Virus record (IMG/VR): IMGVR_UViG_3300022698_000101
Location: 1-43,521 of that record
Strand: one strand, 5' to 3'
Length of the DNA: 43,521 nt
From: a virus
The position numbers and the translations under genes were made by a program. Below are positions 1 to 8,115 of this stretch, piece by piece. The notes beneath the pieces were generated by a model that saw only the letters and a program-made list of their open reading frames with translations, ran no database searches and was not told the DNA's origin. Numbering within the stretch: the first letter of the stretch is position 1; every line of letters begins with the position of its first letter.

Positions 1-177
1 TTCCTTGGGAGGTTCCGGAGGCGGAGCTGGTTCCTCTGCTTGATTCGTGAATGCAAGCTGGTCATCGACCGCGCCGAGATCATAGAAAAAATCGAGTTCC
101 CGTACGTCTACGCGTGCTTTGCGGTAGGGGAACGGGCTGTCTGGTCCAGGTGGAAAGTAAACCCATTGTGACGGCAT
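1..177 (-). CDS. Small protein between coat and gp4 genes, 5' part (cut by window edge)
   Basis: The 59 codons visible begin with ATG at 177, preceded by an AAAGGA ribosome binding site at 7-base spacing, and run off the left edge without a stop. The peptide starts MPSQWVYFPPGPDSPFPYRK and ends in a proline- and glutamate-rich stretch (PAPPPEPPKE). No family is recognised. If the window is circular, the reading frame continues without a break into bases 43521-43453 for 22 more codons and a TAA, giving an 81-residue protein. Its place between coat and the gp4-like tail accessory gene suggests a minor virion or head-completion role, but this is only positional. Confidence 0.7.
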   Translation of the reverse strand, partial: MPSQWVYFPPGPDSPFPYRKARVDVRELDFFYDLGAVDDQLAFTNQAEEPAPPPEPPKE

Positions 178-196
178 GCTGTATTCCTTTCTAATT

Positions 197-244
197 GCCG
201 GGAGCGGGCTGCGTAGACAACCCCGCTGTCTTCCCGCTCCCGGC
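197..244 (-). other. Strong stem-loop downstream of the coat gene
   Basis: A perfect 12-bp inverted repeat (GCCGGGAGCGGG at 197-208 with CCCGCTCCCGGC at 233-244) encloses a 24-base loop that contains a second 5-bp stem (AGACA/TGTCT). It lies between the coat stop at 286 and the next minus-strand gene starting at 177. No T-tract follows on the minus strand, so it looks less like a simple intrinsic terminator than like an attenuator or an mRNA 3'-end stabiliser that would raise coat yield over the genes downstream. Confidence 0.6.
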
Positions 245-285
245 TACTCGCATGAGCGTTTTTACGGCTCACTAGAGTTTACGGT

Positions 286-1551
286 TTAGCCCCAGCCTTT
301 ACCGGCAAAGAACGGATTGAGGCATGCAAAAGCGGGCAGTATATCAAACCTGATTTTCTGGCTGTTTGCATCACCATCGCTATACTTCGATACCCTAATG
401 GAAATACCATCAGAAGTAGTAGCAACAGTATCCGTGCTGTAAAGTTTGGGCAGCTTCACAAAGGCGATTGCGAAAGCATCTTTGTGATAGAACAGGTTCG
501 GCTGATACAATGTAGCAGTCGCGCCTAGAATATTAACAACATCATTTTCGGCGAAAGCCGAATCGACATTGTTATACTGGCCATTGGCCTCATAAATGGC
601 AGGGCCAGATACTGATAATTCAATAACACCTGAACCATCAGCAGTTGCGTCTTCGGTTACAGTACCTTTCCAGGTAATTGCAGCGCCAGAAGCATTCAAA
701 ATAACTTTACCTGTGCGAGGATGCACATAATACCGGCCTTCAACCTCAATCATCTCACCAGCTTTAACAACACCAGCAGCAGTAATACCATCAACTTCAA
801 TGGTCTGAATCATGGTGTCTTTGTGAGTGACATAGGTCTGGTCAATGGCAGTAGCCGTAATGGCGCCCGCGCGGTCTGCACATGCGCCAGACGTATAGGA
901 GCTCAGGCTGTTGCTGGACAAAGCGCGCAAGCCAGCAAACGGGGACGCAATCTGTGCATTTTCCCATGCAGTCTTTACCAAGGATTCGCCGGCATACAAG
1001 CCCGACTGCGCGCTGGCAAGGTTCTGAATGGTGAAAGGATTCATCACATAGTGATGCATACCTTCAGGAACGCCGATAGACTTCATCATAGACATGGCGG
1101 ATGCAACATCAGACCAAGCATCGACAACGGTGCCGACAGTACCAACCTGCAGGGCCGCCCTCTGATACATGAAATCACAGAAGTTGGTTTCCAGCTGGAT
1201 GATTGCAGTTTCGGCCGCAGGCTTGAGGATTTCCTCGAGCTGATCCAAGGAAAGAGCTTCTTCCTTGTTGGTCCAGTCAATCGGCACAGTAATGTAATTC
1301 TGGACCTGCGCAGTGGCTTTACCGCTGATAATATCATTCCATGTTGACAGGGAGATATCACCACCAGAGGTTTCTACCGCACGATACTGGTGCGGACGTT
1401 TAATGTCAACATAGTCGCCCGAGGACGGATTGAACTTGCCCTGGAACATCTGCGTGTTGACGGTCTTTGACAATACCCGCTGTTTCTCAAAGGCGGGAAT
1501 AAAGGCTCGCATCAATTTGCGAGTAATATTGGAAGCTAAATTGTTAGCCAT
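286..1551 (-). CDS. Major capsid (coat) protein, P22 gp5-like
   Basis: This 421-residue protein forms the icosahedral shell. Its length and layout match the P22 coat family (P22 gp5 is about 430 residues): an N-terminal arm, then an N-terminal region with TVPIDWTNKEEALSLDQLEE and the helix AAETAIIQLETNFCDFMYQRA corresponding to the HK97-type spine region, then VMNPFTIQNLASAQSGLYAG where P22 has its FFNPQDYKKAGYDL stretch. A central insertion of mixed beta character (about 225-330) is consistent with the P22 I-domain. An AAGGGG motif precedes the ATG at 1551. It follows the scaffold gene by 19 bases and precedes a strong stem-loop. The identification rests on family resemblance plus position between scaffold and gp4; confidence is high. 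Confidence 0.9.
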   Translation of the reverse strand: MANNLASNITRKLMRAFIPAFEKQRVLSKTVNTQMFQGKFNPSSGDYVDIKRPHQYRAVETSGGDISLSTWNDIISGKATAQVQNYITVPIDWTNKEEALSLDQLEEILKPAAETAIIQLETNFCDFMYQRAALQVGTVGTVVDAWSDVASAMSMMKSIGVPEGMHHYVMNPFTIQNLASAQSGLYAGESLVKTAWENAQIASPFAGLRALSSNSLSSYTSGACADRAGAITATAIDQTYVTHKDTMIQTIEVDGITAAGVVKAGEMIEVEGRYYVHPRTGKVILNASGAAITWKGTVTEDATADGSGVIELSVSGPAIYEANGQYNNVDSAFAENDVVNILGATATLYQPNLFYHKDAFAIAFVKLPKLYSTDTVATTSDGISIRVSKYSDGDANSQKIRFDILPAFACLNPFFAGKGWG

Positions 1552-1570
1552 TTGAGTTTACCCCTTTTCG

Positions 1571-2431
1571 TTACTCGAACTCTACCCCATCAAGAAAAGG
1601 ATCTTTCTTCTCACCGCCGGCCTTACCTTTCGGTATGGTAATCGGATCAGGAGTTGTTGTTACATTCGGTTTCAGCTGTGCAGCTGCAGGTACGACCGTA
1701 GTAGCGATATACGCTGATGCCTCGATCGATGACATACCCTGGAGTTTTTCAAGTTCCTGGGCAGAGGAAGCGAGATATTTGACAACCAGGGCGGATTCAT
1801 CCAGATTAAGCATGAATGTAGCAAGGTCCGGGTCGTTAATATAGTTCGCAACCGTCTTATCTGCCTCTTTAAGTTCCTCGTCCGTAACCCCCAGGTCTTT
1901 GGCGTCTGCATACATCTTGGTGACTGCATTATTGATTGCCTGAGTCTTAGCCTCCGCTGCAGCTTGTAATTCGTCAGCTTGCTGCTTCTGAAGAATCTCT
2001 TTCTGCGCGTTAGCTTGAGCCAGTTTCTGAATTGCTTCATCACGGGCTTTAACTTTGGCCTGGTACTCAGAATCAAAAGTGTCCGGCATTTCTGGGACAA
2101 CAATGTCATCAGCCGCGCCCTGTGCTTCCTTGAGCTTGGCTTCTGCCTCCGCTGCCCGTTTCTCTGCCGCTTCTGCCGCACGTTTCGCCTCATGTTTCTC
2201 GAACGTCAACTTATTGATCTTCTTGTCGACGGCCTCTTGATTGATGGGTTTAGTCTCAGTTTCCTCAGTTGTTTCCTGCTGTTCCTGAGGGGCGGCCTCT
2301 TGCTCTTCTATGGGTGCCTCTTCACCCGCCTCCATCTCTACGCCCTGAAGATGTGGAGATTCTTCTGTCTCTTGCGAGGTTTCTTCCGCTGCCTGAGTCG
2401 GAGTCTCAGTAGTCTCTTCTGTCTCTTCCAT
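1571..2431 (-). CDS. Head scaffolding protein, P22 gp8-like
   Basis: The protein (286 residues from this start) is very acidic and glutamate/glutamine rich for its first 80 residues (EETEETTETPTQAAEE and similar). A long charged alpha-helical or coiled-coil section follows (about 75-190, alanine/lysine/glutamate rich), and the C-terminal tail is GGEKKDPFLDGVEFE. Such proteins nucleate coat assembly and leave the procapsid. Position between portal and coat is exactly that of P22 gene 8. The frame is open up to 2488, but the AAAGGAGG site at 2438-2445 fits the adjacent ATGs at 2434 and 2431, best the second (6-base spacing). The C-terminal GVEFE is shared with the protein encoded immediately upstream. 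Confidence 0.85.
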   Translation of the reverse strand: MEETEETTETPTQAAEETSQETEESPHLQGVEMEAGEEAPIEEQEAAPQEQQETTEETETKPINQEAVDKKINKLTFEKHEAKRAAEAAEKRAAEAEAKLKEAQGAADDIVVPEMPDTFDSEYQAKVKARDEAIQKLAQANAQKEILQKQQADELQAAAEAKTQAINNAVTKMYADAKDLGVTDEELKEADKTVANYINDPDLATFMLNLDESALVVKYLASSAQELEKLQGMSSIEASAYIATTVVPAAAQLKPNVTTTPDPITIPKGKAGGEKKDPFLDGVEFE

Positions 2432-2505
2432 CATTGACCTCCTTTCGTGCCGTGATTGATGGCTCACGTCGCCGTAGCCGGGTCTCACACCCGTGGGGTT
2501 ATGGG

Positions 2506-2763
2506 CTATTCAAATTCAACGCCCTGTAATTCTTTAATTGGTCTTGAATAATATTTTCCATCTTTACCTTTATATATTTCAAAACCTGCTTCTAATTCGC
2601 CTTGCTCTGTAAGTTTAAACGTTTTGTGTTTACGTCCCTTTAAAATTTGTCCAGTTTTAGGATCACGGCTGGGCCAGTGGCCTGTTTCATCAGGCTCTAT
2701 TCCCGCTGCTTTAGCTGTCTCATAATCATACCCACTACCTTCAGGATCAAATGGCTTAGGCAT
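2506..2763 (-). CDS. Conserved small phage protein between portal and scaffold genes
   Basis: An 85-residue hydrophilic protein starting MPKPFDPEGSGYDYETAKAA, with the central motif ETGHWPSRDPKTGQILKGRKH and a C-terminal part containing YKGKDGKYYS. I recall similar short proteins next to portal or head genes in many podoviruses and siphoviruses, but no function is known to me. The ATG at 2763 overlaps the portal stop by 8 bases, so the two are probably translationally coupled. The last five residues, GVEFE, match those of the scaffold although the codons differ, which suggests a shared binding tail. It may be a minor head component or an assembly factor. Confidence 0.75.
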   Translation of the reverse strand: MPKPFDPEGSGYDYETAKAAGIEPDETGHWPSRDPKTGQILKGRKHKTFKLTEQGELEAGFEIYKGKDGKYYSRPIKELQGVEFE

Positions 2764-4870
2764 TGCCCACCTCGCGTGCTAATTCTCTTGCCTGGCCTTC
2801 AATAACTGGCTGGGGTTCCTCTGCGTTCATTGCTTCACTCAGAGCTTTCAAGGTGTCAGCCTGATTTTTCATTTGTTGGGTTACGGCGGTAACTGCTTCC
2901 ACAACCGCCTTCTGTTGATCTAACTGAAGCTTCTGGTCAACACTCTGTTGCTTGATCACCATTTCAAGTTCTTTGAGTTTAAGTTTCTGTTCCTCTATAT
3001 CCAGTTTACGTTGCCGCTCCTGAGTCTTACTCTGAACGTCCATTGCTTGAGCCTCAGCCACCATCAAGTTGGCTTGCTCGATGGGGCTGGGCTCGCCGCT
3101 GCCCTCATTCAGTTGGGCGACAAGTTGTTTTTCCTCTTCAGTCTGCTGCGTGGGAGGTATTAACCCTTGCGATAGCATCATCATACGTTTACGTTCGGCT
3201 ATTTTTGCTATTCCTGGAGCCGCTATGTTGCTCAGGAGAACATCGGAACCTATAGCCATTATAGACGGATCTATCTTAGCAATCTCGTTTATTGCAGTAA
3301 CCGTTTCTTGCTGCCTGCTATGGAATGCCGGACCCGCCTTACATACAATACTATATAAACCTTTTGACAGATCATTCAGCTCTACAATCTTCCCTGTTTG
3401 CTCATCCTTTACCTTTTTATGAATGGTTATAGTATCCGTAGTTCCATCCTGGCCGGTAAGCACCATTTCCTGGGTTGTATCATAGACTTTAGGGATTGCC
3501 TTAACCAGAATTTCACAGGTATGACCAATAGCAACTTCCATAGCCGAAAACCATTTCCGTTTCGGATTATCTGATTTGTTTTGAAGTAGCTGCACCGCCT
3601 CACCAGAACGATGGGCAGGTGCAGCACCACGAGCCTCGTCGAACGTCCCAGAGGTTCGCTGGATAAACCCCTGCGCGGATGCGGACGTTTCAACGAGGCC
3701 GGGGTTCGACTGGGGCGAACCCTGAAAGCCAGGAAGGGGCTGGCCTTCAGCATGGTCATAAAACTGTACCGGATCTGCGTTCGTATTGAGCGTCCGCAAC
3801 GTATTACGAACATCCGGTGAGACAGCTTGGTCTTTCGTCATCCAGTACTTGCCCCGAGGAGAAAGGGCACCCTCTTCAATTTTCCTAGACTCCGCATAAT
3901 TGATGACGCGCTGCGCATCCATCAACTTTTCAACAATACCCCAGTAAATCACTTTATTCTCTGATATTCGAAAATTACCGTATACCGGTACTATAGGTAA
4001 ATAGCAAAACACAGTTTCTTTGGCATCCGACAGCCAATCAGACCCGTCAAAGAGCTTCTGGTACACAGTATCATAATCTCTGCTGCGAGTCCTGTGTACT
4101 TCAATACCCTGTGCAAATAACTCATCCTTTACCATTTCAAAGTTGTCATCTTCTTCAAAAACGGAGCCATCGGTCATCTGGATAAGAGTACGCTGCCTGG
4201 TTTTCTTAAAAAGGTATTCTCCAATAACAACCTCGTGGGGTTTCTTGAAGGAATATACCTGCTGCCTGATCTCCGACCCCACTGACATCCCTGTACCCTT
4301 AGGAAACATCTTCTTATACGCATCATACGTCATGGACGTTGTTACCCAACCGAAGTCAGCGTCTTTCATTGTCGGGTCAACAGCACCCGGGTCAAACCAC
4401 ACAGAATCTTGAAAATTGGGTATCTTTTTAATCAAAAGGTCCTGTTGGAAGCTGTCATCATCCCGGTATTCCTGTACGACCCTCCACCCGTCTAAGCCAG
4501 TCCCAACCATGATTCGGCCCGACCTATTATATACGGTATGCGCGCTAGAAAGGTTTTCTATAGTCCGGATTATCCCTTCAAACTGCTGTGCGGTCTCATT
4601 CGATGCCATCCCGCCGTTGGGATTTACCCGAATACTGAATTCCATGGACTCCATTTCGCCCATTACATCGTCAACGATCGGATTACATTCATCAAATGTA
4701 TACCTGGGTTTTCCTCGGAACTTGGAAATGATCTGCGGTTCCCATTGACCATCACGTTTGTTGAGAAACAGGTCGGCTTCACGGACCATCTCACGATTAT
4801 CATGATCTGACCACTGTGCTTCCTTCAACTGCTTCATCATTTGCATGAATTTGTTTTCTTCGGTTGCCAT
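2756..4870 (-). CDS. Portal protein, P22 gp1-like
   Basis: A 704-residue protein matching the P22 portal family in length (gp1 is 725) and in order. The N-terminal wing begins with READLFLNKRDGQWEP and RYTFDECNPIVDDVMGEMES. Then come IENLSSAHTVYNRSGRIMVGTG and VWFDPGAVDPTMKDADFGWV, then YLPIVPVYGNFRISENKVIYWG with the helix MDAQRVINYAESRKIEEGALS that is typical of the stem and crown region. The C-terminus is a long glutamine/lysine-rich helical stretch (about 590-700) like the P22 barrel. The dodecameric portal forms the packaging motor channel at one vertex. It sits 9 bases after terL and overlaps the next small gene. Confidence 0.93.
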   Translation of the reverse strand: MATEENKFMQMMKQLKEAQWSDHDNREMVREADLFLNKRDGQWEPQIISKFRGKPRYTFDECNPIVDDVMGEMESMEFSIRVNPNGGMASNETAQQFEGIIRTIENLSSAHTVYNRSGRIMVGTGLDGWRVVQEYRDDDSFQQDLLIKKIPNFQDSVWFDPGAVDPTMKDADFGWVTTSMTYDAYKKMFPKGTGMSVGSEIRQQVYSFKKPHEVVIGEYLFKKTRQRTLIQMTDGSVFEEDDNFEMVKDELFAQGIEVHRTRSRDYDTVYQKLFDGSDWLSDAKETVFCYLPIVPVYGNFRISENKVIYWGIVEKLMDAQRVINYAESRKIEEGALSPRGKYWMTKDQAVSPDVRNTLRTLNTNADPVQFYDHAEGQPLPGFQGSPQSNPGLVETSASAQGFIQRTSGTFDEARGAAPAHRSGEAVQLLQNKSDNPKRKWFSAMEVAIGHTCEILVKAIPKVYDTTQEMVLTGQDGTTDTITIHKKVKDEQTGKIVELNDLSKGLYSIVCKAGPAFHSRQQETVTAINEIAKIDPSIMAIGSDVLLSNIAAPGIAKIAERKRMMMLSQGLIPPTQQTEEEKQLVAQLNEGSGEPSPIEQANLMVAEAQAMDVQSKTQERQRKLDIEEQKLKLKELEMVIKQQSVDQKLQLDQQKAVVEAVTAVTQQMKNQADTLKALSEAMNAEEPQPVIEGQARELAREVGNA

Positions 4871-4879
4871 ATGGGCTCC

Positions 4880-6319
4880 TTAATCAAAAAATGAATCAAA
4901 TGCCATCGGATCACCTTCATGCACAGCTTTAGGAGTAATCAGGCTCATCATAAGAGCGTCTGCAAGGTTCGGTGATTGTATTTTAAGCTTTTTCATCTCA
5001 ATTTTGGACATAATTTGGATTTGGCCGGACCCCAGATACTTCCTGGGGACCCGGCACACTTCCGAGCGAAGCAATGGGAGGTCAGCAATGTCGCTCGAAA
5101 TTGAAATTAGGTCTTCAGGATCAATATACTGCTTTTTCTCAACTGCAAGGAACGTATTATGGAGTCTGTCACGAAGTTTCCAGTAGAATTGTGCTCTTCT
5201 GTTACGAAATACGTCCTTATTTGTCCTAACTTTGTCAGGACTGTCCTCTGTCTGGGGTACGCCACTGATCTTCTGGTAGGGTGAGAGCGGATTCTCCGGT
5301 GATTCAGAACCCCGAAACGGTTGAGCAGCTATCTTCTTCCCTTTTAAATTGTCTTTGACTTGTCGTTTAAGAGATAGACCCATGCCGTCAGCGTCCCAAG
5401 TGAAGAGATCCGCCCTTTTATCAACTGCATAGTCCGTTGCCCAGTCACAACCGTCGTTTACATCACCAAATTGCCGTAGTCGGGCATCCAAGATAACGGA
5501 ACCGTGTCTTCGAACCACGGCCTTGTCATCAGTTCCGAGGTCTGAGGGATCATGGGAAACGACGACAGCTCCTTTAGGTTTAATGCCAAGTTTTTTGTGA
5601 GCATCAACTGCAGCATCGAACCACTCTGTCTTAATAATTGAGTTCTCAACTGAATCATTGAACGCGCCTTCCCATATATGATCGTATAGGGCCCTGGGGA
5701 GCATCTGATAATCATGTAGCCTCTCCGCTTCAAGTTCAGGCGGGAACCAGGGATTGTCTCGATAGTTGATTTTTACGATAAGATGCAAATCGTCTATGTA
5801 ATATCCCTTGGTATCCAGCTCTTTCTGAAATGGCACAATAAAGCGTTGGCTAAAAGGATCTGCCGAAGACATTGCGTTAGCTGAAATCCACATCTCGGAC
5901 TCAGATTCACGCAACGAAGGAGTTAAGGTCTTTAAAGATTGCTCAGAAATGAATTGCCCTTCTTCCAGCCAGAAGTATTTGAAGCCGTGCATACTCTTGA
6001 CTGCGTCTATCGACCGGGCTAAGCCCCGGAAGCGGAACCCGCCGCCACTTATATGATCAATATTGGCCTTGCCTAAGTGGTAGCCCGGAATTTCGTATTT
6101 ATTGACCATCGCCTTTATTAAGGAATATACTGAGTCCTCAATAGAATTCTGAAATTCCCTGAAGCAGCCCACCAGGGCCCCTTCAGTCTGAGCCTTCATT
6201 GCCATAGTAGAGGCAAAAGCCACTGATTTTGCGCCGCCCCTGCCCCCATATGCGACTTTAAACCGCCTTTTTAGATCCAGGAAAGGGCGTAACTTTTTCG
6301 GAATTTGGAATGTCGGCAT
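4880..6319 (-). CDS. terL: Terminase large subunit (packaging ATPase/nuclease), Sf6 gp2-like
   Basis: A 479-residue protein, close to Sf6 gp2 (470). Walker A is GGRGGAKS (25-32). Walker B is the FKYFWLEE stretch (113-120) with the catalytic glutamate pair. The coupling motif is in MWISANAM (143-150). The RNase H-like nuclease half contains AHKKLGIKPKGAVVVSHDPS with Asp257, FTWDADGMG (306-313) and a C-terminal SPNLADALMM, all near-matches to Sf6 TerL. It translocates DNA into the procapsid and makes the headful cut. The start at 6319 overlaps the small-subunit gene by 62 bases and has only a weak upstream purine run, which suggests translational coupling. Confidence 0.95.
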   Translation of the reverse strand: MPTFQIPKKLRPFLDLKRRFKVAYGGRGGAKSVAFASTMAMKAQTEGALVGCFREFQNSIEDSVYSLIKAMVNKYEIPGYHLGKANIDHISGGGFRFRGLARSIDAVKSMHGFKYFWLEEGQFISEQSLKTLTPSLRESESEMWISANAMSSADPFSQRFIVPFQKELDTKGYYIDDLHLIVKINYRDNPWFPPELEAERLHDYQMLPRALYDHIWEGAFNDSVENSIIKTEWFDAAVDAHKKLGIKPKGAVVVSHDPSDLGTDDKAVVRRHGSVILDARLRQFGDVNDGCDWATDYAVDKRADLFTWDADGMGLSLKRQVKDNLKGKKIAAQPFRGSESPENPLSPYQKISGVPQTEDSPDKVRTNKDVFRNRRAQFYWKLRDRLHNTFLAVEKKQYIDPEDLISISSDIADLPLLRSEVCRVPRKYLGSGQIQIMSKIEMKKLKIQSPNLADALMMSLITPKAVHEGDPMAFDSFFD

Positions 6320-6710
6320 TGTCTGTCTCAGGTTTTACGTCAACAACTTCAATTTTCCACTCATCGGCACCGTCTTTGCCTTTGCCGGTAATATCCAATT
6401 CTTGCTTGTCGCTCCAGCCATGCTGCTTCAAAGCAAAAATAGGCCCCGAGACTCTTCCCGGTCCCAGCAGCCTAAGCTCCAGAGCGTGCTGAATAATCAA
6501 ACGAGCTTGCCTTATAATAGGTAGAAACTCGTCCTTCTTCGCATATGAGATAATTTGATTCCGCGTGAACCCGATTGCGAGACATAAGCCCGTAATAGTA
6601 TAGGGTTCGGGCGGATCTGCTTCGTCGCACTCATCAAAGTACGCGTTGATCATCTCTCCGAGTATATACGGAGAGGTAAATGTCCTTGGCCGGCCGACGC
6701 GTTTTTTCAT
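6258..6710 (-). CDS. terS: Terminase small subunit, P22 gp3-like
   Basis: A 150-residue protein with an N-terminal basic segment (MKKRVGRPRTFTSPYILGEM), a helix-rich core YTITGLCLAIGFTRNQIISY resembling the MTITGLTLFIDVTLETWRTY region of P22 gp3, and an oligomerisation-type helix (RLIIQHALELRLLGPGR) followed by LKQHGWSDKQEL. The small subunit recognises the pac site and stimulates TerL. The matching site is often inside its own gene in P22-like phages. The gene overlaps terL by 62 bases and begins 7 bases after the arginine-rich gene upstream. Confidence 0.85.
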   Translation of the reverse strand: MKKRVGRPRTFTSPYILGEMINAYFDECDEADPPEPYTITGLCLAIGFTRNQIISYAKKDEFLPIIRQARLIIQHALELRLLGPGRVSGPIFALKQHGWSDKQELDITGKGKDGADEWKIEVVDVKPETDNADIPNSEKVTPFPGSKKAV

Positions 6711-6717
6711 GAGAAAT

Positions 6718-7086
6718 TTACCTTAGGTTATACCGTATGTTATTAGGTCCTCGGTAGTCCCTGCCTGCAGGGCTTCTAGGGTTACTGCGCGGTGTGTGCG
6801 TCTGTCCTCTGCCCCGAGCGCGCGTCCTATTTTGTGCTGCCGCATTCTGTCGTACTCTCTTCCTCAGTGCAGCTGCCCGCGCTCTTGCCGCGACTGCCGC
6901 TCTATATTCTTTCATTCGAGCGCCTACTCTCGGAACCGGCTTCCTCGCTGACCGCTTTCTCTTCATCTGGGCTTCTCGCTGTGCCCGCCTTCTAATCATC
7001 CTGCCCGCTATGCCTCCAGCGGGGCTGCGCTTACTGACTCGGCTGGGTCGGCGACGTCTTCTGCGATATTCCATATTTCGTGGCAT
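6718..7086 (-). CDS. Highly arginine-rich basic protein, first gene of the late block
   Basis: A 122-residue protein with about 35 arginines and only a few acidic residues. It carries a run of six arginines at residues 8-13, an alanine/arginine repeat section (AAVAARARAAALRKR) and a C-terminal GRDYRGPNNIRYNLR. The ATG at 7086 has a good AAGGAGATATC ribosome site. It lies at the head of the leftward late operon, immediately before terS. Composition implies nucleic-acid binding, for example DNA condensation in packaging, a protamine-like virion protein or an RNA-binding antiterminator. No family is recognised. Confidence 0.7.
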   Translation of the reverse strand: MPRNMEYRRRRRRPSRVSKRSPAGGIAGRMIRRRAQREAQMKRKRSARKPVPRVGARMKEYRAAVAARARAAALRKRVRQNAAAQNRTRARGRGQTHTPRSNPRSPAGRDYRGPNNIRYNLR

Positions 7087-7124
7087 GATATCTCCTTAAA
7101 AAGGGAAAGGTTTTATCTTAAACA

Positions 7125-7153
7125 GGCATATCATAATGATTAAGCCGCGTAAA
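7125..7153 (-). promoter_or_regulatory. Possible late leftward promoter
   Basis: On the minus strand a TTTACG (7153-7148) is followed after exactly 17 bases by TATGCC (7130-7125), about 40 bases upstream of the first late gene. The -35 and spacing match the three rightward promoters described here, but the -10 is poor. It would need an activator or may not be used. Confidence 0.3.
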
Positions 7154-7379
7154 GGCCTTTTTTAATAAATAAGTAAATAAGTTTTTGAAAGCGGTGGTTA
7201 GGTATTATATAAGTTTGACGTAAAGTAGTGGGGGTTGGGAGGTTGTGCGGTTATGAAATAAGTAAGATGTAAAGTAGAATCGGTCAAAGCGGAAAAAGTC
7301 ATATAAGGTTCAATGCGCAAGCACAAATTCAATCGGTTAGCTGAAGTGTAATTGAAATTAAAATTGTTTATCCGTCATA

Positions 7380-7488
7380 ACGTGATTCCGATTCAACCAA
7401 TGACTGTCATTCATTCTATAATTTACATTCAACTTATACATTTCATTCAATCAATGAATGTCCTTCATTCGTTGAATCGGAATCACGT
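7380..7488. repeat. Large inverted repeat with 18-24 bp arms
   Basis: ACGTGATTCCGATTCAAC at 7380-7397 is perfectly inverted at 7471-7488. The pairing extends inward to 24-bp arms (7380-7403 and 7465-7488) with a single mismatch, leaving a centre of about 61 bases. The arms include AATGA half-sites of the smaller repeat family. This is typical of an operator or replication initiator-binding structure. Confidence 0.75.
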
Positions 7489-7613
7489 AATAAATGAGAT
7501 TCATTTTTTACCGTGTAATTATGAATTAAACACCAGTTAGGATGTGAAGGCGAATTAATAAATATATAAGTTTTATAATATAAATGACATTCATTGTATA
7601 AATGACATTCATA
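7399..7613. repeat. AATGAnnnTCATT palindromic repeats, left set
   Basis: A 13-bp palindromic element recurs at 7399-7411 (AATGACTGTCATT), 7457-7469 (imperfect, AATGTCCTTCATT), 7493-7505 (AATGAGATTCATT), 7583-7595 (AATGACATTCATT) and 7601-7613 (last base changed). The final two are 18 bases apart, the same period as the right set at 8167-8238. Regular spacing and palindromy suggest binding sites for a dimeric regulator or iterons. Confidence 0.75.
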
Positions 7614-7811
7614 GTATTTATTAAATATATTATTTTAACGGCAAAAACTATATATAAAATATTTTTTTATTATTATATATTTAAAGAATAAAAATAATAT
7701 ATATAATAAATATTAATAACAAAATAAATATGTTAGATAAATGTCTTAATATATATAACCTAAATTTATAATAAATATAACTTTTTATACTTAAAATATT
7801 TAAAAAAAACC

Positions 7812-7840
7812 TTTACTTTTATAAATAAATTTGGTATAAT
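7812..7840 (+). promoter_or_regulatory. Promoter of the 7902 gene (strong sigma70-type)
   Basis: TTTACT (7812-7817), a 17-base spacer, then consensus TATAAT (7835-7840) with an extended -10 TGG immediately before it. It lies about 60 bases upstream of the 7902 start codon and is the best promoter match in the window. Confidence 0.8.
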
Positions 7841-7901
7841 GATTTATAAAACAAAATAAATAATGATTATTTATTTTGAAACCGCCGAAAGGAGATTTAA
7901 A

Positions 7902-8105
7902 ATGAAAAAATTTATGATGATGGGAAGTTATGTGAAGGTCCGGTTGATGAAAGATAATTTCAAAGGAATGAAGGATGAGGAAATTATCAAGGATGTGAGG
8001 AATAATATGGATAAGAAATCCAAATATATCAATAAAGACGTGATGGAATGTGTGAATTGGTATAGGAAAGATTTTTTCCGGAAGGGGATAAAAATAGGAG
8101 GATAA
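7902..8105 (+). CDS. 67-residue protein, paralogue of the C-terminal domain of the 172-residue protein at 11164
   Basis: The start is ATG 7902, with a GAAAGGAG site just upstream; the frame is open further up but without a ribosome site. The protein aligns with residues 106-160 of the 172-residue protein encoded at 11164-11682. Shared features are MGxYxKxRL, DxFKGM, IIKxVR and KDVMxCVxWYR, about 25 identities over 55 positions counted by eye. The fold is probably a short helical DNA- or protein-binding domain; no named family is recognised. Codons are strongly A/T-ending, unlike the paralogue. The gene has its own promoter, a strong hairpin after it, and repeat sets on both sides, which fits a small autoregulated early regulator or replication factor. 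Confidence 0.75.
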   Translation: MKKFMMMGSYVKVRLMKDNFKGMKDEEIIKDVRNNMDKKSKYINKDVMECVNWYRKDFFRKGIKIGG

Positions 8106-8115
8106 AATATAATTA

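Larger units (their letters stand above)
7087..7901. other. Divergent, AT-rich non-coding region between the two transcription blocks
   Basis: About 815 bases without a convincing gene. It contains a large imperfect palindrome (7380-7488), several AATGAnnnTCATT elements, a near-pure A/T stretch (about 7615-7805) suitable as a DNA-unwinding element, and the promoter of the 7902 gene. Two GAYGTAAAGTAG-like repeats lie at about 7217-7228 and 7266-7277. The features together suggest a control region and possibly a replication origin; there is no direct proof of origin function. Confidence 0.6.

Noticed and set aside
721-1347. Long plus-strand open frame (208 codons) antisense to the coat gene
   Set aside because: No ribosome site, shadow of a well-supported capsid gene, and residue pattern without fold-like character.
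7352-7540. 62-codon plus-strand frame across the palindrome
   Set aside because: It consists of translated repeats (His/Ile-rich), has no ribosome site and spans the inverted repeat.
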